A stretch of 64,000 bases of DNA from Apostichopus japonicus (lineage: Eukaryota; Echinodermata; Holothuroidea; Aspidochirotida; Stichopodidae), in contig NC_092571.1 in the NCBI RefSeq assembly GCF_037975245.1, forward strand, positions 16,051,917 through 16,115,916, in the 5' to 3' direction. Both the position numbers and the translations under genes were made by a program. The notes beneath the pieces are model-generated. The model made no database searches. It saw only the letters and a list, made by a program, of their open reading frames with translations, and had not been told where the DNA came from. Of this stretch, positions 49,401 to 61,600 are shown in pieces (the first letter of the stretch is position 1; each line of letters starts with the position of its first letter).

Positions 49401-52400
49401 TATGATTGGAAGGCATCGACTTTAACCACTGAGCTTACACTCCTTTGCCATGATGAGAATAGAAACAAGAAATTGATAAGATACAAACTGTAAAAGAAGC
49501 AGAGAAAGAGATGGACCCTTACCGCATACCCGGGGTGGATATTCCACCGCCAGTATGATGATATCCGAAAGGATTGCGATACCTTCAAAGACGGCCAGCT
49601 GAAGGAAGAGAAAAATGCTCATAGGAGTTCCCAGCCCGGAAAGATGCGTTTCAATAAAGTAAGAAGGAAATTATGAAACTATCTTTAACATTATCATCAA
49701 ACTTTTTCTGATGACTGCAAACATTTTTTTTTTTAGATATTTATGTAAAGATTATGGAAACTTGTATTTGTCATTTTAGAGTCCTCGCAGTAACGTAACT
49801 TCTCAGTTTGGAATGTGGTAAATACTTCCATACTTCAAAAGTCTCATCCTTTTTACCTCGAAAAAGTGTTTGAATGTGGTAAAAATCCGATCGAGAAAAA
49901 AAAATTCAAGTCGACATTTTTTGTCACATATGTTAGCAGCTATTCGGCAGGTCTTGGATGATGTGAAAAGCATCCCTCTGAAAGTTTTTGTATGGAGATC
50001 AAACAGGATGTTATTCTGTAATCTATACTCCACAAAATGCAGTCCAAGACCTAACTTGTGTAACTAATAAGCCCCACCAATCTCACCTCAGCAATCTTCA
50101 GAATGTACCATTATCTCTTTAAGATGGAATTTTGTTAACATTATTAAACATGTTAGCCAAACTGATATTGCCACAGTCAGTGTATATTGTATCTGAATGT
50201 TATGGTCACAAAATCTACCCGTATTTGTGTAAATTTACGCTTAATGTCACCGACATTTTGAAACACCTACCTGTGCACACACTGTCTCTTTTTCAAAATA
50301 CGTTTGCAAATGTCAAACTTTTGAACGGAATACCGAGTCTGTTTCGTCCAAATATGTGTTTGTAAAATCAGGTCGGTGGGTTTTGTTCCTAGACAGTACT
50401 AGTAATCAAAAATATCTTTCACTGAATTAAGTTTGAAGGGCCAAGAAAACAGCCAATTACATTTGATAGTATTTTGAAAGATATTTATGCTTATTAAACA
50501 TTGCGTATTTTGTGCTATTTTTCTTGTACAAGGAAGACAGGGATTGTCGAAAAAAGTGACATGAATTCATTGGGACAGGAAGAAATTATCGCTGACACCA
50601 AGGATTTGGCCCCATCACCTCTGTTGAATGTTGCTAGAAATCTATTCTATAAATAACAGAGATGTCCTCTACAAAAAGTTATAATTTCAACCATCATTTA
50701 ACTGGTCAACAGGAAATAACAGTATAGGTTATTCTGTTTCGTTTAAAAAGGACAATATTATTAAAATCCCAGGTATGCAATTTTGATCTTGACATTGAAA
50801 AGAATCTTCTTCTTTTTTGGTACTATTGTGTTGTAAATGGTCACACAATTGGACAATATCCCTGCCAAAATTTTGGCTTATTCACAGGGATCGGGTAACT
50901 GAAAAATTTGAACAAACACACCCCTGTCTGTGTACCGAAGCATTCATCGGGCACACGCGCAATACTTGTCGCAAATGTACCTCTCGCTATGAGATACCTA
51001 CATTCATCGGACACACGCGCAATACCTTGTGGCAAATGTACCTCTCGCTATGAGATACCTACATTCATCGGACACACGCGCAATACTTGTGGCAAATGAA
51101 CCTCTCGCTATGAGATATCTGCAGGATTGACTTAATCCCCTGGAATGCTGCATATAGCTTACCATAGCAATGTTCTCAACAGACTGTGGTACACCGATGG
51201 CCCATAAACCTGTCAGTATTAACACCGAGTTCATGAAGAGGAGAGCAAGTCCAAAACCACCCACTAAGGACCTGTTAGAAGAGAGAGAAAAACCAAAATC
51301 AAAGTTATTTTTTGTGGTGGAAATTAAATGTAATTGTGGATAACACAACATAAAAATGATGATAATTCTAGCAATACTGATGATACCAATTCATACTGTC
51401 ATAACAAGTATATTTGTAAGACCTGTGTATTCAAACACTCATGAGACGTTCAAGAATAAATTTTATGTTTCTAGTTTGGATAATCGACGACGACAACGAC
51501 TGAACGTCACAAAAAACGACTCTGAGGAGGAGGAGGAGGAGGAGGAGGAGGAGGAGGAGGAGGAGGAGGAGGAGAGGAGGGCAAGCTGACCAGAAGTGAC
51601 CGTTCACTGAGAGAGGACATGTGCTAAGTAGTTATCAGTTCACCCTCAACCACAGTAGAGCCAAGAGTGCTAAGGTTTTAAATAGACAGGATGGATTTCT
51701 TTACACAAAGAAAAGATAAAGTAAATACAAAGCAGTGAAACAGTTTCACAAAAATTCCACGGAAAGTTCGCAAATTACTTCCAAATTGTAGATTCGGAAG
51801 GAGGAGAAAGTGGGTAGTGCCCCAGAAGTAGGAATAGAGGGCGCAGTCCTAAAATGTTTCTGTCATGTAGCTGAGGCAGATAAGAAAGTGCAGATGTAAA
51901 TTGGAGACAGGTAAGAGAGGAGCAAAGTATATTACACGTTTGGTCTCTCCAAATTATGCTAGTAGAGTCATCCTGATCGCAGGACTTTCCAACTTTCAAG
52001 TTATTGACTAGAGTAAAACCTACCAATTTGATTGACCTCTTTGTTTTTCTAATTTGGAAACATAATTTTAAGTTTTCTGATTTGGTGTATATATGTATGT
52101 AGGCTAAAGGCTAGCCACAGAGTAAAGGAAATGTCTGTTTTGAGTGGTCTAGCCCCCTTTACTTTTCAGAAGAGGTGTTGAATTTCAAGTTTAAGCTATA
52201 TAATATTACTACATATTACTATATCTATATTTGTTGGTTGGCATCTTTCTTGGCGCAGAGTGCTCTATGTCCGGGGGACAGAGCGAAGGATACAGGTAGA
52301 TGAGAATAGTTGAGACTCATAGTTGTAGTTGATCGCTAAATGCGTGAAACTGAGTAACAACTACTAGTTTTCCACTAGTCTCAACTAATTCTCACCTACA

Positions 52401-52852
52401 CATTTATATATATATCTACATATCTAAATGTACATACAAATACATACATACATACATATATACACATATTTATATATATATATATATATACATACATACA
52501 TACATACATATATTTATATACAGTATTTATGTATAGTTTGCCATTCATCAACATGAAAACATGCATTATAACTCTAATATGCTGAGCTGTTCAAGCTTGG
52601 TGACTTCAATTATTCAAAGAGCTTCCATATCTGCCCTGCCGAGAAGAACACGGAAGGCAATCCAGGCAGCATCAATCTTACTCCAAAGGAGAGCATTAAA
52701 GTTACATAGGCAATGCACACAGTATAAAGGCACATCCAGGACAGCAGGCAGTGACTGTTATGGCTGCATTGCAATATGATAATACAGTGTGTTAGTTCAG
52801 GTAAAACGTATACTTACCATGTTGTCAACACAAACTGGACTACCACAATGAT
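46278..52852 (-). CDS. AGTRAP: AGTRAP orthologue, type-1 angiotensin II receptor-associated protein (first coding exon not found)
   Basis: Coding exons in gene order: 52818-52852, 51163-51271, 49523-49598, 47738-47777, 46278-46497. They sum to 480 nt, 159 codons plus TGA, with matching phases. Seen: a hydrophobic start ending VVVQFVLTTW; a second membrane segment (LLFMNSVLILTGLWAIG, then PQSVENIAM); a third (AVFEGIAILSDIIILAVEY, then PPR); RFGAV followed by MCIFHLILKPFIIFFLV; then a basic motif (REYRRRGGD) and a Pro/Asn-rich cytosolic tail. Block order matches vertebrate AGTRAP (LLTTW, VWAV, DIVHISIFYPR, RFGVGM, LLLKPL, YRERGGE). Vertebrate AGTRAP is a roughly 159-residue endomembrane/plasma-membrane protein that binds the AT1 receptor tail and promotes its internalisation. 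The receptor partner in an invertebrate is unknown. Missing: about 10 N-terminal codons on a short upstream exon in phase 0. Confidence 0.92.
46484..46600 (-). repeat. Tandem duplication spanning the AGTRAP last-exon acceptor
   Basis: Two 54-bp copies, 46484-46537 and 46547-46600, offset by 63 bp and differing at about 5 positions. Each contains, on the minus strand, a pyrimidine tract (ctttctttaactggggtttt), a cag dinucleotide site and the exon start atgtgtattttt. The outer copy is therefore a potential alternative acceptor, and the added 63 nt have no stop in the AGTRAP frame. Confidence 0.85.
47404..47483. repeat. 16-bp minisatellite
   Basis: Five units of 16 bp with consensus near aatgacgggacactac, in AGTRAP intron 5 (between coding exon 5 and the last exon on the minus strand). 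Copies differ at one to four positions. Confidence 0.85.
47738..47777 (-). CDS. AGTRAP: AGTRAP coding exon 5 (40-bp microexon)
   Basis: 40 nt. Acceptor cttttctacacag, donor gtatcc. With exon 4 it gives GVVSSCGAQRFGAV, which joins exon 6 to read RFGAVMCIF where vertebrates have RFGVGMAIL. The only phase bridge between exon 4 (phase 1) and exon 6 (needs phase 2) is an exon of length 1 modulo 3, and this one fits. The donor is weak beyond GT. Confidence 0.83.
48560..48700. repeat. Extreme AT-rich tract
   Basis: About 140 bp of almost only A and T with many ATTAAT and ATATTATAAA blocks, partly palindromic. It lies within an AGTRAP intron. Confidence 0.85.
49381..49440 (-). repeat. tRNA-derived SINE-like fragment (minus strand) in AGTRAP intron 4
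   Basis: On the minus strand, a box A-like sequence (TAAGCTCAGTGGTTAAAG) and a box B-like sequence (GAGTTCAAGTC) lie at tRNA-like spacing. The acceptor stem does not close, so this is a tRNA-derived repeat and not a working tRNA gene. Confidence 0.55.
49523..49598 (-). CDS. AGTRAP: AGTRAP coding exon 4 (third membrane segment)
   Basis: 76 nt. Acceptor cttccttcag, donor gtaagg. It encodes AVFEGIAILSDIIILAVEYP then PRVC, matching vertebrate FLDIVHISIFYPRV. Phase 0 in, phase 1 out. Confidence 0.93.
50941..51122. repeat. 60-bp minisatellite next to AGTRAP exon 3
   Basis: Three nearly identical units starting cattcatcgg at 50941, 51001 and 51062. They contain cacacgcgcaatac and gtacctctcgctatgagata. 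Open frames running through it on both strands are by-products of the repeat. Confidence 0.9.
51163..51271 (-). CDS. AGTRAP: AGTRAP coding exon 3 (second membrane segment)
   Basis: 109 nt. Acceptor cttctaacag, donor gtaagc. It encodes GLALLFMNSVLILTGLWAIG and PQSVENIAM. Phase 2 in, phase 0 out. A three-copy 60-bp minisatellite lies about 40 bp downstream of its donor. Confidence 0.93.
51523..51580. repeat. (GGA)n microsatellite
   Basis: About 18 tandem gga/gag triplets in an AGTRAP intron. The Glu run in the plus-strand frame is not a protein feature. Confidence 0.95.
52296..52399. repeat. Imperfect hairpin (inverted repeat)
   Basis: Left arm 52296-52317 (GTAGATGAGAATAGTTGAGA and two more bases) is inverted at 52377-52399, with one mismatch and one extra base. 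The loop is about 60 bp. It lies within AGTRAP intron 2 and may be a small foldback element. Confidence 0.75.
52400..52525. repeat. (TA)n / (CATA)n microsatellite
   Basis: Runs of atatatat and catacatacata, directly following the hairpin. Confidence 0.9.
52818..52852 (-). CDS. AGTRAP: AGTRAP coding exon 2 (first found)
   Basis: 35 nt on the minus strand, acceptor ttttgcag and donor gtaagt. It encodes IIVVVQFVLTT and two bases of Trp, corresponding to the vertebrate VILLGHWLLTTW block. Phase 0 in, phase 2 out. The preceding exon must supply the start Met. Confidence 0.87.
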
Positions 52853-53249
52853 CTGCAAAAATGAGAGTAAAAGAAGACACGGTCATCATATTATCTAGTT
52901 GGGAGCAACAAACGAAAAGGGAGGGGGTTAGAGAGGGAGGGGATTAGAGAGGGAGGGGATAGTGAGGTAGGGGTTAGAGTGGGAGGGGATAGTGAGGGAG
53001 GGACAGATTTAACAAGGGTATAAGATGAAAGGATCAAATTTTGGAGTTGGTCATGAAGGAGGATGGGGCAGAGCAAAAATGTGGAAGAGTTGTAAAATGT
53101 TTTTTGAAAATCTGATCTTTTTTTTTTGTCATGACGGTTCGACTCGAGTTGCAAAAATCCACAAACATGGTCATGAGTTGCCTCTATGAGCTATTGAGGA
53201 AACAAAACAAGCTTGTAAAGCCTCAAAGATAACTCTGCACCATAAAGGG

Positions 53250-53640
53250 ATATATTCTGATGACAATTTATTCTGTTGTTGTCAGATGCAATTTACAAAA
53301 TACCACCAAATTTGAAGAAAGAAAAATATGGTATCTTTGCCATACAATATATATATGCTTTGAGGACTGTGATTCCAATGGTAAATTATGTGACATGTAC
53401 CGTACGTATGCAAAATGGGGGGGGGGGGATATTCCACGCTGTCACATGAAAAACCCATCTCAATATCGTGTTCCTTACTAGAGATACGGTTGATTAAATG
53501 AAATCTTCTTAATTGACAAACTTATTCTGCTATTGCCAGATCTATGCACGATTAACAAAATACCACCAAATTTGAAAGGAAAAAAATTGTATCATTGCAA
53601 TACGGAATGCTATGAGGCTGTGATTTTGACCTAAGTATGT
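53250..53640. repeat. Dispersed repeat related to 12000-12640
   Basis: Two internal pieces (53270-53400 and 53520-53630) both contain aaaataccaccaaatttga and gaggctgtgatt-like text. The middle block matches 12 kb (catctcaatatcgtg, gatacggttgatt). Confidence 0.6.
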
Positions 53641-53999
53641 AAAGATGTTAATCCTTATCACTTGATCAACTGAAATCTCTAAATCGCTAGAAAAAAATAA
53701 ATAAAAAACAAATAAAAAAATCCTTTTGCTGTGAAATATTTTCATTGTGCCCATCTCTCACAACATACACAGTTTTAGTCTGAGTATTGATATACTTGGA
53801 TTCTTGGTACCAACCAATCTCTCTGCTTACACTTATACGTCTTAGTCTCCTATGTACATAATTAATTCAAGATATACAAAATTAAAGACCCACATACAAA
53901 AACGGTGCAAACCAAAATTTTCTGGCAGAAAAATTTGCATTTGAAATTCATTTTTAATAATACAATATCCTGATTAACCTCATTTCTCTGTTATTCTCC

Positions 54000-54320
54000 A
54001 CACAGCAGCCTTGACCGTACACGTCACGCAGACACACTTTGGTACGTGCCGCAACGATATTTAATAGGCTAAGCATTTGATACTCCTTATTGACAAATTT
54101 TATCACATAGCAGTTTGCATTTAATTTAAATTCTTGAGAGTGCATTTCGTTTCATATCCCCCCGCACTTTGGGAAAAAAAAAAATGTGACCAGAGTTTTT
54201 GGCAGGCGGTATTCCCGAGGATCGTTATTTATTGGTTTCTATCGTACGACGATGGCGGAGCTATTGGTTTTGATATGTCGGGGGAGGCAGCGCGACTGGC
54301 TCCACGGTTGGCGCTTTGAG
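54000..54320. promoter_or_regulatory. GC-rich promoter-like patch
   Basis: A local rise in CpG contains a YY1-like gatggcggag at 54252, an inverted CCAAT (attgg) just after it, and tacacgtcacgc (CRE-like) near 54018. It lies about 1.4 kb upstream of the first AGTRAP exon found, so it could be the AGTRAP promoter. A plus-strand frame starting ATGGCGGAGC is also open for 39 codons, without recognised similarity. Confidence 0.3.
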
Positions 54321-56399
54321 GCAATTTACGGAATTCACGTGCATAAAATTGTAGAAATCAATTTTGTTTAAACTATGAGAACGGAGGTTGGATGGATTCT
54401 GTATCGCTAGAGTAAAAAGAGACTAGGCCACCAAAGGATAAATAATGGCACCATAGAAAATTTATGTTTTGAGGATCGGAATGATCTCGGTGTAAAAAAA
54501 TAATAATAAATTATTAGCAAGTTTACTTTCGACGCTGGTAATTATGAATCATTATGCAGCTGACTACTCAGATAGGGGTTTTCATAGAACTATCAAATTT
54601 TACAAAGAAAGAACGCTGATATTAAACAAACGTGACAAATATGGTTATGATAAAACAAACGAAGTAGTTTTGTGGAACTACTACCTGAGAAAGTAGCGTT
54701 ACGCTACTCAAAACGAACACATGGGCATGGGTCGCACACTAAAAACAGCCCCCAAACTCCCTCCCTTTAGAAGAAAAGGATACTTATCAGGCTGTAAGCG
54801 ACTGTAGAACGTTCTGGAATCCCAAAGGATGTATAGAAGGTAAAAATCCAATGTATTCCGGGCAATTTCCGTAAGATTTTATATCCACTATGAAAACGTA
54901 TACATTGTAAACACTTTGGATGGTAGAATGAGAAGGAAGAGCAAGGACCGGAGGAGCCGGTCGCTGAGGGTGCACAGTGTTAAAAGATTACCAGGGCATA
55001 CTAGACACGGTAGAATGAGGTGCTAAGGTTGTGAGGAGACAGGTAAGCGAGGAACGAAGTAAATCCATGTGATCACATAAAATAATAATAATAATAAACA
55101 TCCATTTATTAAACAGGTCCTACTGTATGGTCAGTTCCTGTCAGATGTTGTGTGAACAGCTAGAGGGGCAGTTACTGTAGGGTGTTTAAAGGAATTTTAA
55201 TTTTACATCACAAAGTTTTGTTTGCCAATTTACAAGATGCTGATGAAGGAATAAATGATGTTGATAGATGACAATTTAAAGAATATGTACTGGATAGCAC
55301 TGCAAACTCACAACAAATTTGTAAGGATTTTTTTTTTTCTGGTTGTCTAGGTCGGATAACCAGGCCTTACATTTCGGTTCTTCTCCAACCAGCTATTACA
55401 TGGTTGTCCTCAGACATGTCACATAATAACATTACAACCAATATGCACACTGTAGGAGAGAAGTACAGGTAGGCTGGTGAATAGAATACCGGCTTAGAGG
55501 GTGATACCAATTTCTTATTACTTTTCCTATTTGGGGGTAGTTAGTTATGTACAGAGCAATCTGAATTTGATGTAACTTTTTATGTAAACATCTGCCCAGA
55601 CCACCTCCACAGCTGATTCTGGTCGTCCGAACAGAAATTCTGTCATTTTTGTCGTCTCGGACAACCGGATTTCCGTTAAAAATTTGTCCTGAAACCGTGT
55701 GCCAGCTTATATATATATATCATCATATAAAATATCATCACACACTCACACTCCGATATAAGTTTGCAAAGGGGCTACATCAGACCCATTGGTCTACAGA
55801 CTGAAAAATAGTCCAGTGATATATCTATTTTGACCCTTGCACGTTCCCCTCAAAATCAGTGTACATAGTTTAAAGACCTAAAACAAACGGAAAGTACCAG
55901 TAAGCAAATTTTGGATTCTGTGAAAATGGGATGAAAAACCGCAGCTCTTTTAAGGTCATCCTGACGTACATATTTGTACTAACAGTTATCTATTAACAGC
56001 AGGGACTGAGAGTACTAACATAAGACCTGTCCCTTCCATGTCTGCCATTTATAAGTAGTAACTCTCAGAAGAAATACCAAAGTTGACAAGCATCATACAT
56101 GTACAGTACACTTGACATTTAAGAAGAGCCGTTTTCAAAGTCCAATTCCAAAGTACAAGATCTGTTTTTTCTTTAAGAACAAAAGGATTACAATAATCAA
56201 TATAATATGATAATCAATTATCTGCTTATGATAATCAATAGGAAAGAAGAGAAGGGTAACAAGTAAAATTAAAATACAAAATACAACCAGAATGAAAACA
56301 TTTCATGGTTCCTTGCTGCTGTTCATTAGTTCCATTCATAGGGAAATTTCTAACAAAGCCCTAATACAACAACAGTAATTTATGCTCACAAACTTTTGT

Positions 56400-58660
56400 T
56401 GCCAAAGTAATGCTAAGCCCTGATATCAATTGCAACACACATCAGTGTGTGAAGACTATCTACCATTATCATCATACCAAGTTTGACGAAATTCCGACTA
56501 GTAATAGTAGCCAAGTAATTGCAATTTGGAGTATTTCACGTTTGACCCCATGACCTCATTAATATTCATGAAATGAGCACCAACATCAACAGGGATAATC
56601 TACTAACTATGGGCCACCCACTCACCACGTATGGTAATGATTGGTCATTCCCTTGTTGAGTTATTGTGCATACAAACTTTTCCTAACGAAATAATGCTAG
56701 CCCCCCCCCCCTTATAAACATGCATGATATCAATTGCAACACACATCAGTGTGTGGAGACTATCTACCAATATCATCATACCAAGTTTGACGAAATTCCA
56801 ATAAATAGTAGCTAAGTTATTGCAACTTGGGAGTTTTTCACGTTTGACCTGTGACCTCATTAATATTATTTAACTTTGAACTCGTATAACTTCGCACACG
56901 AAGGTCACATTGGGGTCAACCTATTGACATTTATGATCAGAAGGCACCTTTGACATCTGAAAATAGCATCAAAACTGTAAAAATCCCCAAAACACGAAAA
57001 GGTCACCAGAGGTCAAATTGAGGTCAAGGGTCACCCAGATGCGGGTTGACAAATGGATTACATTGAAGCAACTCCCAACCTTAACGGACAGTTCGTTCTC
57101 AAGTTATCACAAAAATACTAGTTTTTTATCATTAATTGACCTTTGGTGACCTCGGATCACATGACCGTTAGTTTGAAAATATTCCCCTATACCATTTGCA
57201 ACTTGTCCCAAAATATCAACCATGTCACACCTTGGAACTGAGAGTTATTGCATTAAATGTCTGAAAATTAACTTTGACCTCGTATAACTCCGCACACGAA
57301 GGTCACACGGGGGTCAACCCATTGACATTTATGATCAGAAGGTACCTTTGACATCTGAAAATAGCATCAAAACTGTAAAAATCCCCAAAACACGAAAAGG
57401 TCACCAGAGGTCAAATTGAGGTCAAGGGTCACCCAGATGTGGGTCGACAATTGGATTAAATTGAAGCAACTCCCAACCCTAACGGACAATTCGTTTTCAA
57501 GTTATCGCAAAAATACTAGTTTTTTATCATTAATTGACCTTTGGTGACCTTGGATCACATGACCGTTAAGTTTGAAAATATTCCCCTATACCATTTGCAA
57601 CTTGTCCCAAAATATCAACCGTGTCACACCTTGGAACTGGGAATTATTGCACTAAATGTCTGAAAATTTACTTTGACCTCATAAAACTTCACACACAAAG
57701 GTCACCTGGGGTAAACCTATTGACATATTTGATTGTTGAGACGTGAATATAGCATCAAAACTGTAAGAATTCAAACATTTTTTTCTTTGCCCATTTTCTC
57801 ACCAAAAATACTAGTTTTTTAACATTAATTGACCTTTGATGACCTCGGATCACATGACCATTAAGTTTGAAAATATTCCTCTATACCATTTGCAACTTGT
57901 CCCAAAATATCAACCTTGTTACACCTTGGCCCTGGGAGTTATTGAATTAAATGTCTGAAAATTAACTTTGACCTTGTATAACTTTACACACAAAGGTCAC
58001 CCGGGTGTCAACCCATTGACATTTTTGATCGGAAGGTACCTTTGATATCCAAATCTAGCATCAAAACCAAACATTTTCTTTTTCGCCCGTTTTCTCCCAA
58101 ACTAAGCACATTTTTTCTAATGTGACCTTTGACCTTTTGACCTTGGTTTCAAATGTAGTTTGATCTGCTGATTCCAAAAATCAACACAATAAGTCTGTAC
58201 AGCCATCCTAACTCTGACCGAAAACTTTGACCCCATATAAGTTCGCACACAAAGGTCACACAGGGGTCAACCTATCGATATTTATGATCGGAAGGTACCT
58301 TTGACATCTGAAAATAGCATCGAAACTGTAAAAATCCCCAAAACATGAAAAGGTCACCAGAGGTCAAATTGAGGTCAAGGGTCACCCAGATGTGGGTCGA
58401 CAATTGGATTACACTGAAGCAACTCCCAACCCTAACGGACAATTCGTTTTCAAGTTATCGCAAAAATACTAGTTTTTTAACATTAATTGACCTTTGGTGA
58501 CCTCAGATCACATGACCGTTAAGTTTCAAAATATTGCCCTAACCAGTTCACAACTTTTCCCAAAATATCAACCATGTCGCACATTGGCACTGGGAGTTAT
58601 TGCAGTTTTAGTATTTTGGGTTTTTGGACCATAACTGACCTTTGGTGACCTTTGGTGACG
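56400..58660. repeat. AGGTCA/TGACCT-rich tandem array
   Basis: A flanking pair (about 56425 and 56735) shares gatatcaattgcaacacaca. It is followed by copies of a roughly 398-bp unit anchored at 56874, 57271, 57671, 57966 and 58225; the later copies are shortened. Each full unit carries ordered AGGTCA half-sites, and the strand-reversed TGACCTTTGGTGACCT appears at the other end. No open frame of note. Confidence 0.88.
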
Positions 58661-61600
58661 GCTGAGTACCTTAGAGCATCTGTCCGAAACGTGGTCCGCT
58701 ACCCATGATCTTCCACAGACCCCCACCCCCCACTCCACCCCCACCCTCCATCAGGATCGAATAAGTTAGAATGAATAAAAGCCAGCGGGGGCTAAGGACT
58801 TGACGTTAAAAAGCATAACTTAATCAAATCTCCATCTGCCATTACTGCTAGCTCCAAAATCTAAGATAACTTGTCAAAGTCTGATAAAGAAAATTATACT
58901 TTTGGGTCACCATACATGGTTGGCAGACTGTTACCTTAGAGTAGGGATGCTCGGGGCGACTATACAGATGGTTGGTGCAAAGGGCCCGAGAAACCAAACC
59001 AACGTCTCACTGTACAGTACATGGACAGAGTAGGGGTTGGCCAATAAGGTATTCAAGCTTTAAGGCCGGACCAGCACACCTGATTAGGGGACAATCTTCT
59101 TTTTATCATGAGCTCCATTTCATATCTTATTAAGAAGCCTTGCCTTGGGGGCAAGACAAAGCCAATTCTGTTGCTTTTGCGATCACATAGGCCGAAAATT
59201 ATCCTAAAATCATTGAAAATGTAAGCTACTTGGCTGTTGTTATTATTATTGTTGTTATTTTTTGTTGTTACTGATATTGTTCAACTTTGGCAATGTAGAT
59301 GTTAACTGAAATAAATTGTTTTTTTCCTTCTGCCAAGCTAAGTATAAAAATCTTTGGTTTTCAAGTTAACAACACATATTTAATACAATGAAAGAATTTT
59401 TGTTTAAATTTCTATCAACTTATGACACTATTGATTTCAATAATATCGGTTCAAAAGTTCGATTTTTAAGAGAGTATATAGATCTTTCGAGTACCAAACT
59501 AAAATAAGCTATTCGTCCAAGGTCATATTTATCCTTTGTGTGTCTGTTGTGTGTCTGTGTGTGTGCATTTTCAGTCTGTCGGGCAATCTCGTCCAGAAAT
59601 ACAATCCAAACGAGGTTTAGTTTTCGATCCAATCAGTTCATAAAACATGCGAGAGAAGAGGAACAGAAACCCGACAGGAATCTCAAGAGAAGAAGAGGTT
59701 TTTTGCATTTTTTTCTTTTGAGACCGAAGACTCCAAAACAAAATTGGCAGCATGTATCCCGAGGTTGTAAACCTTCACATCAGGAGGCACAGAACCCTCT
59801 AGAATGTCATTCGAGCCACCCAACCCCCCCCCCCCCACCGTTTTAATTTTAAAACAGTATATATGTCACCATGCGAGTAGCAGCCTTTTGCCAATGACTT
59901 CACGCTGAAGGCGTCGCTTTCCAATGTCATAACACCTAACAAGCTTGGTTATAACGCTGGGCTACCTTTACAGTAGTTAGTTGATCAATAGTGTCAAACT
60001 TTGCAATGTGGTTTTACGCTAGCCGCCGAGGCTAGGTCACTCGGCTCGCTCCCTCTGCTATCTCCTTCCTACATTTAATACCCTAATTGACGCAACCGAG
60101 TCGAGATCTCAGCGTTGGTTGCATAGAGACGTGGCTTTAAATGAGTCAGTACGGTTCAGCTGCCTTTCACAATGTAATAAGCTTCCCGCTTCTGGTCCGT
60201 ACAGTAGGTCTCTCTCTCTCTTTCTATCTCTCGAGAGATCTGTCTCACTAACTCTCCCCGGGGTTCAAATTTAATCTGTTACTTCTTTTGCTTCTAACAC
60301 AATTTGGGTATCTACATGGGTTGTATTTTTTTTGTAGATACATATCGGACAAGTAAACGAAACATTGAATTTTCCGTTCGTTCAGGGACGTAATTCAGAT
60401 TTACAAAAAAATATGGATGAAGATTAAGGAATGCATCATCAGACGATCTTCAACAAAACAAAATATTAAATTAATTGAATTATTTGAGTCTTGATGATGG
60501 CTACCCATTTTTCTGGTTTTCTATAATCTCTACCGTTCTCAGTCTACAGAACTCTGCTTGCCCTTACTCTGAATTGTTGCCTCTTTAATGATTTTGAAGA
60601 ATATGGAGAAGAGGGGAGAGAAACTGGTGGGTGGAGTAGGAATGGGTAGGGGGGAGAGAGGGAGGTAATGAATAGGAGGGGTTAGGAGAGGGCATGTCAG
60701 AAGGCAATATATTTTTCAACTTTCAGGAGTGACTCATGTCTTTAAATTGGTTGTACATAGAAGATAAATGGCCAATCTGCTTATAAATCTCCATAAGATG
60801 TGTATCCACAGGGCCAAGTATGAGGCTCATTCAAACGATAATTTTACCAAGTTTACACGGTTTTAAACTTTGACCTCTGCTGACCTCATAACGATCTTTG
60901 ACTTCTGCAGAAAACATATGGGATCTTGCATTCAGTAAAGTTTACACCCATAGCAGATACTGTATATTTCAACCAACATACAGTTTTTGAGTACTTGTGT
61001 AAACAATCCAAGGCGACACATACACACAGGTATGCACCTCCTCCCACCCCCTACATCCCACACACACAAAGGCAACATACACGCCATCACATCTGCATCT
61101 ATTTAGGTTAGTTTGGCCTTGAAAGAAATAAAAAAGCCCTTTTAAGAGATACAGTCAGCCCTTTTAAGAGATACATTTGAGAGCACAACTACCAACTCAT
61201 ATGGATCGTTAAGGTGGGGACACCTTCCATTTGACTACACTGATATTGTCTAGCTTTCCTGACCTTGTTTCTGATTACCAATTCAGACCTTCAGTCCAAA
61301 CAGCATGTCAATTTATTACAATACCCAGAATAGACAGTAAATAACTTCATGTCTATTATACTAGTCCACACAGTATTTATACATGCATGTATGTCTGTCT
61401 ATTCCATCCATATTGTTTGTTATGTACATGTATGTATATATACACTGTACTTCTAGTACATGTGCAATCCTCACCGGGTCCACGTCCAAAACAGTCGTCG
61501 TTAGCAATATTAGACGTCAAATCACTGTACATCAGGTAGTATGTGCTACCTTTACACGGTAACATATACAGCATATACATACGGAACGCGTACACGTGTC

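Noticed and set aside
51356-51589. Plus-strand frame with a long Glu run
   Set aside because: The Glu run is the (GGA)n microsatellite in an AGTRAP intron.
54186-54371. Plus-strand frame with MAELLVLICRGRQRDWLHGW
   Set aside because: It overlaps a promoter-like patch; the ATG sits in a YY1-like motif and no donor or similarity is evident.
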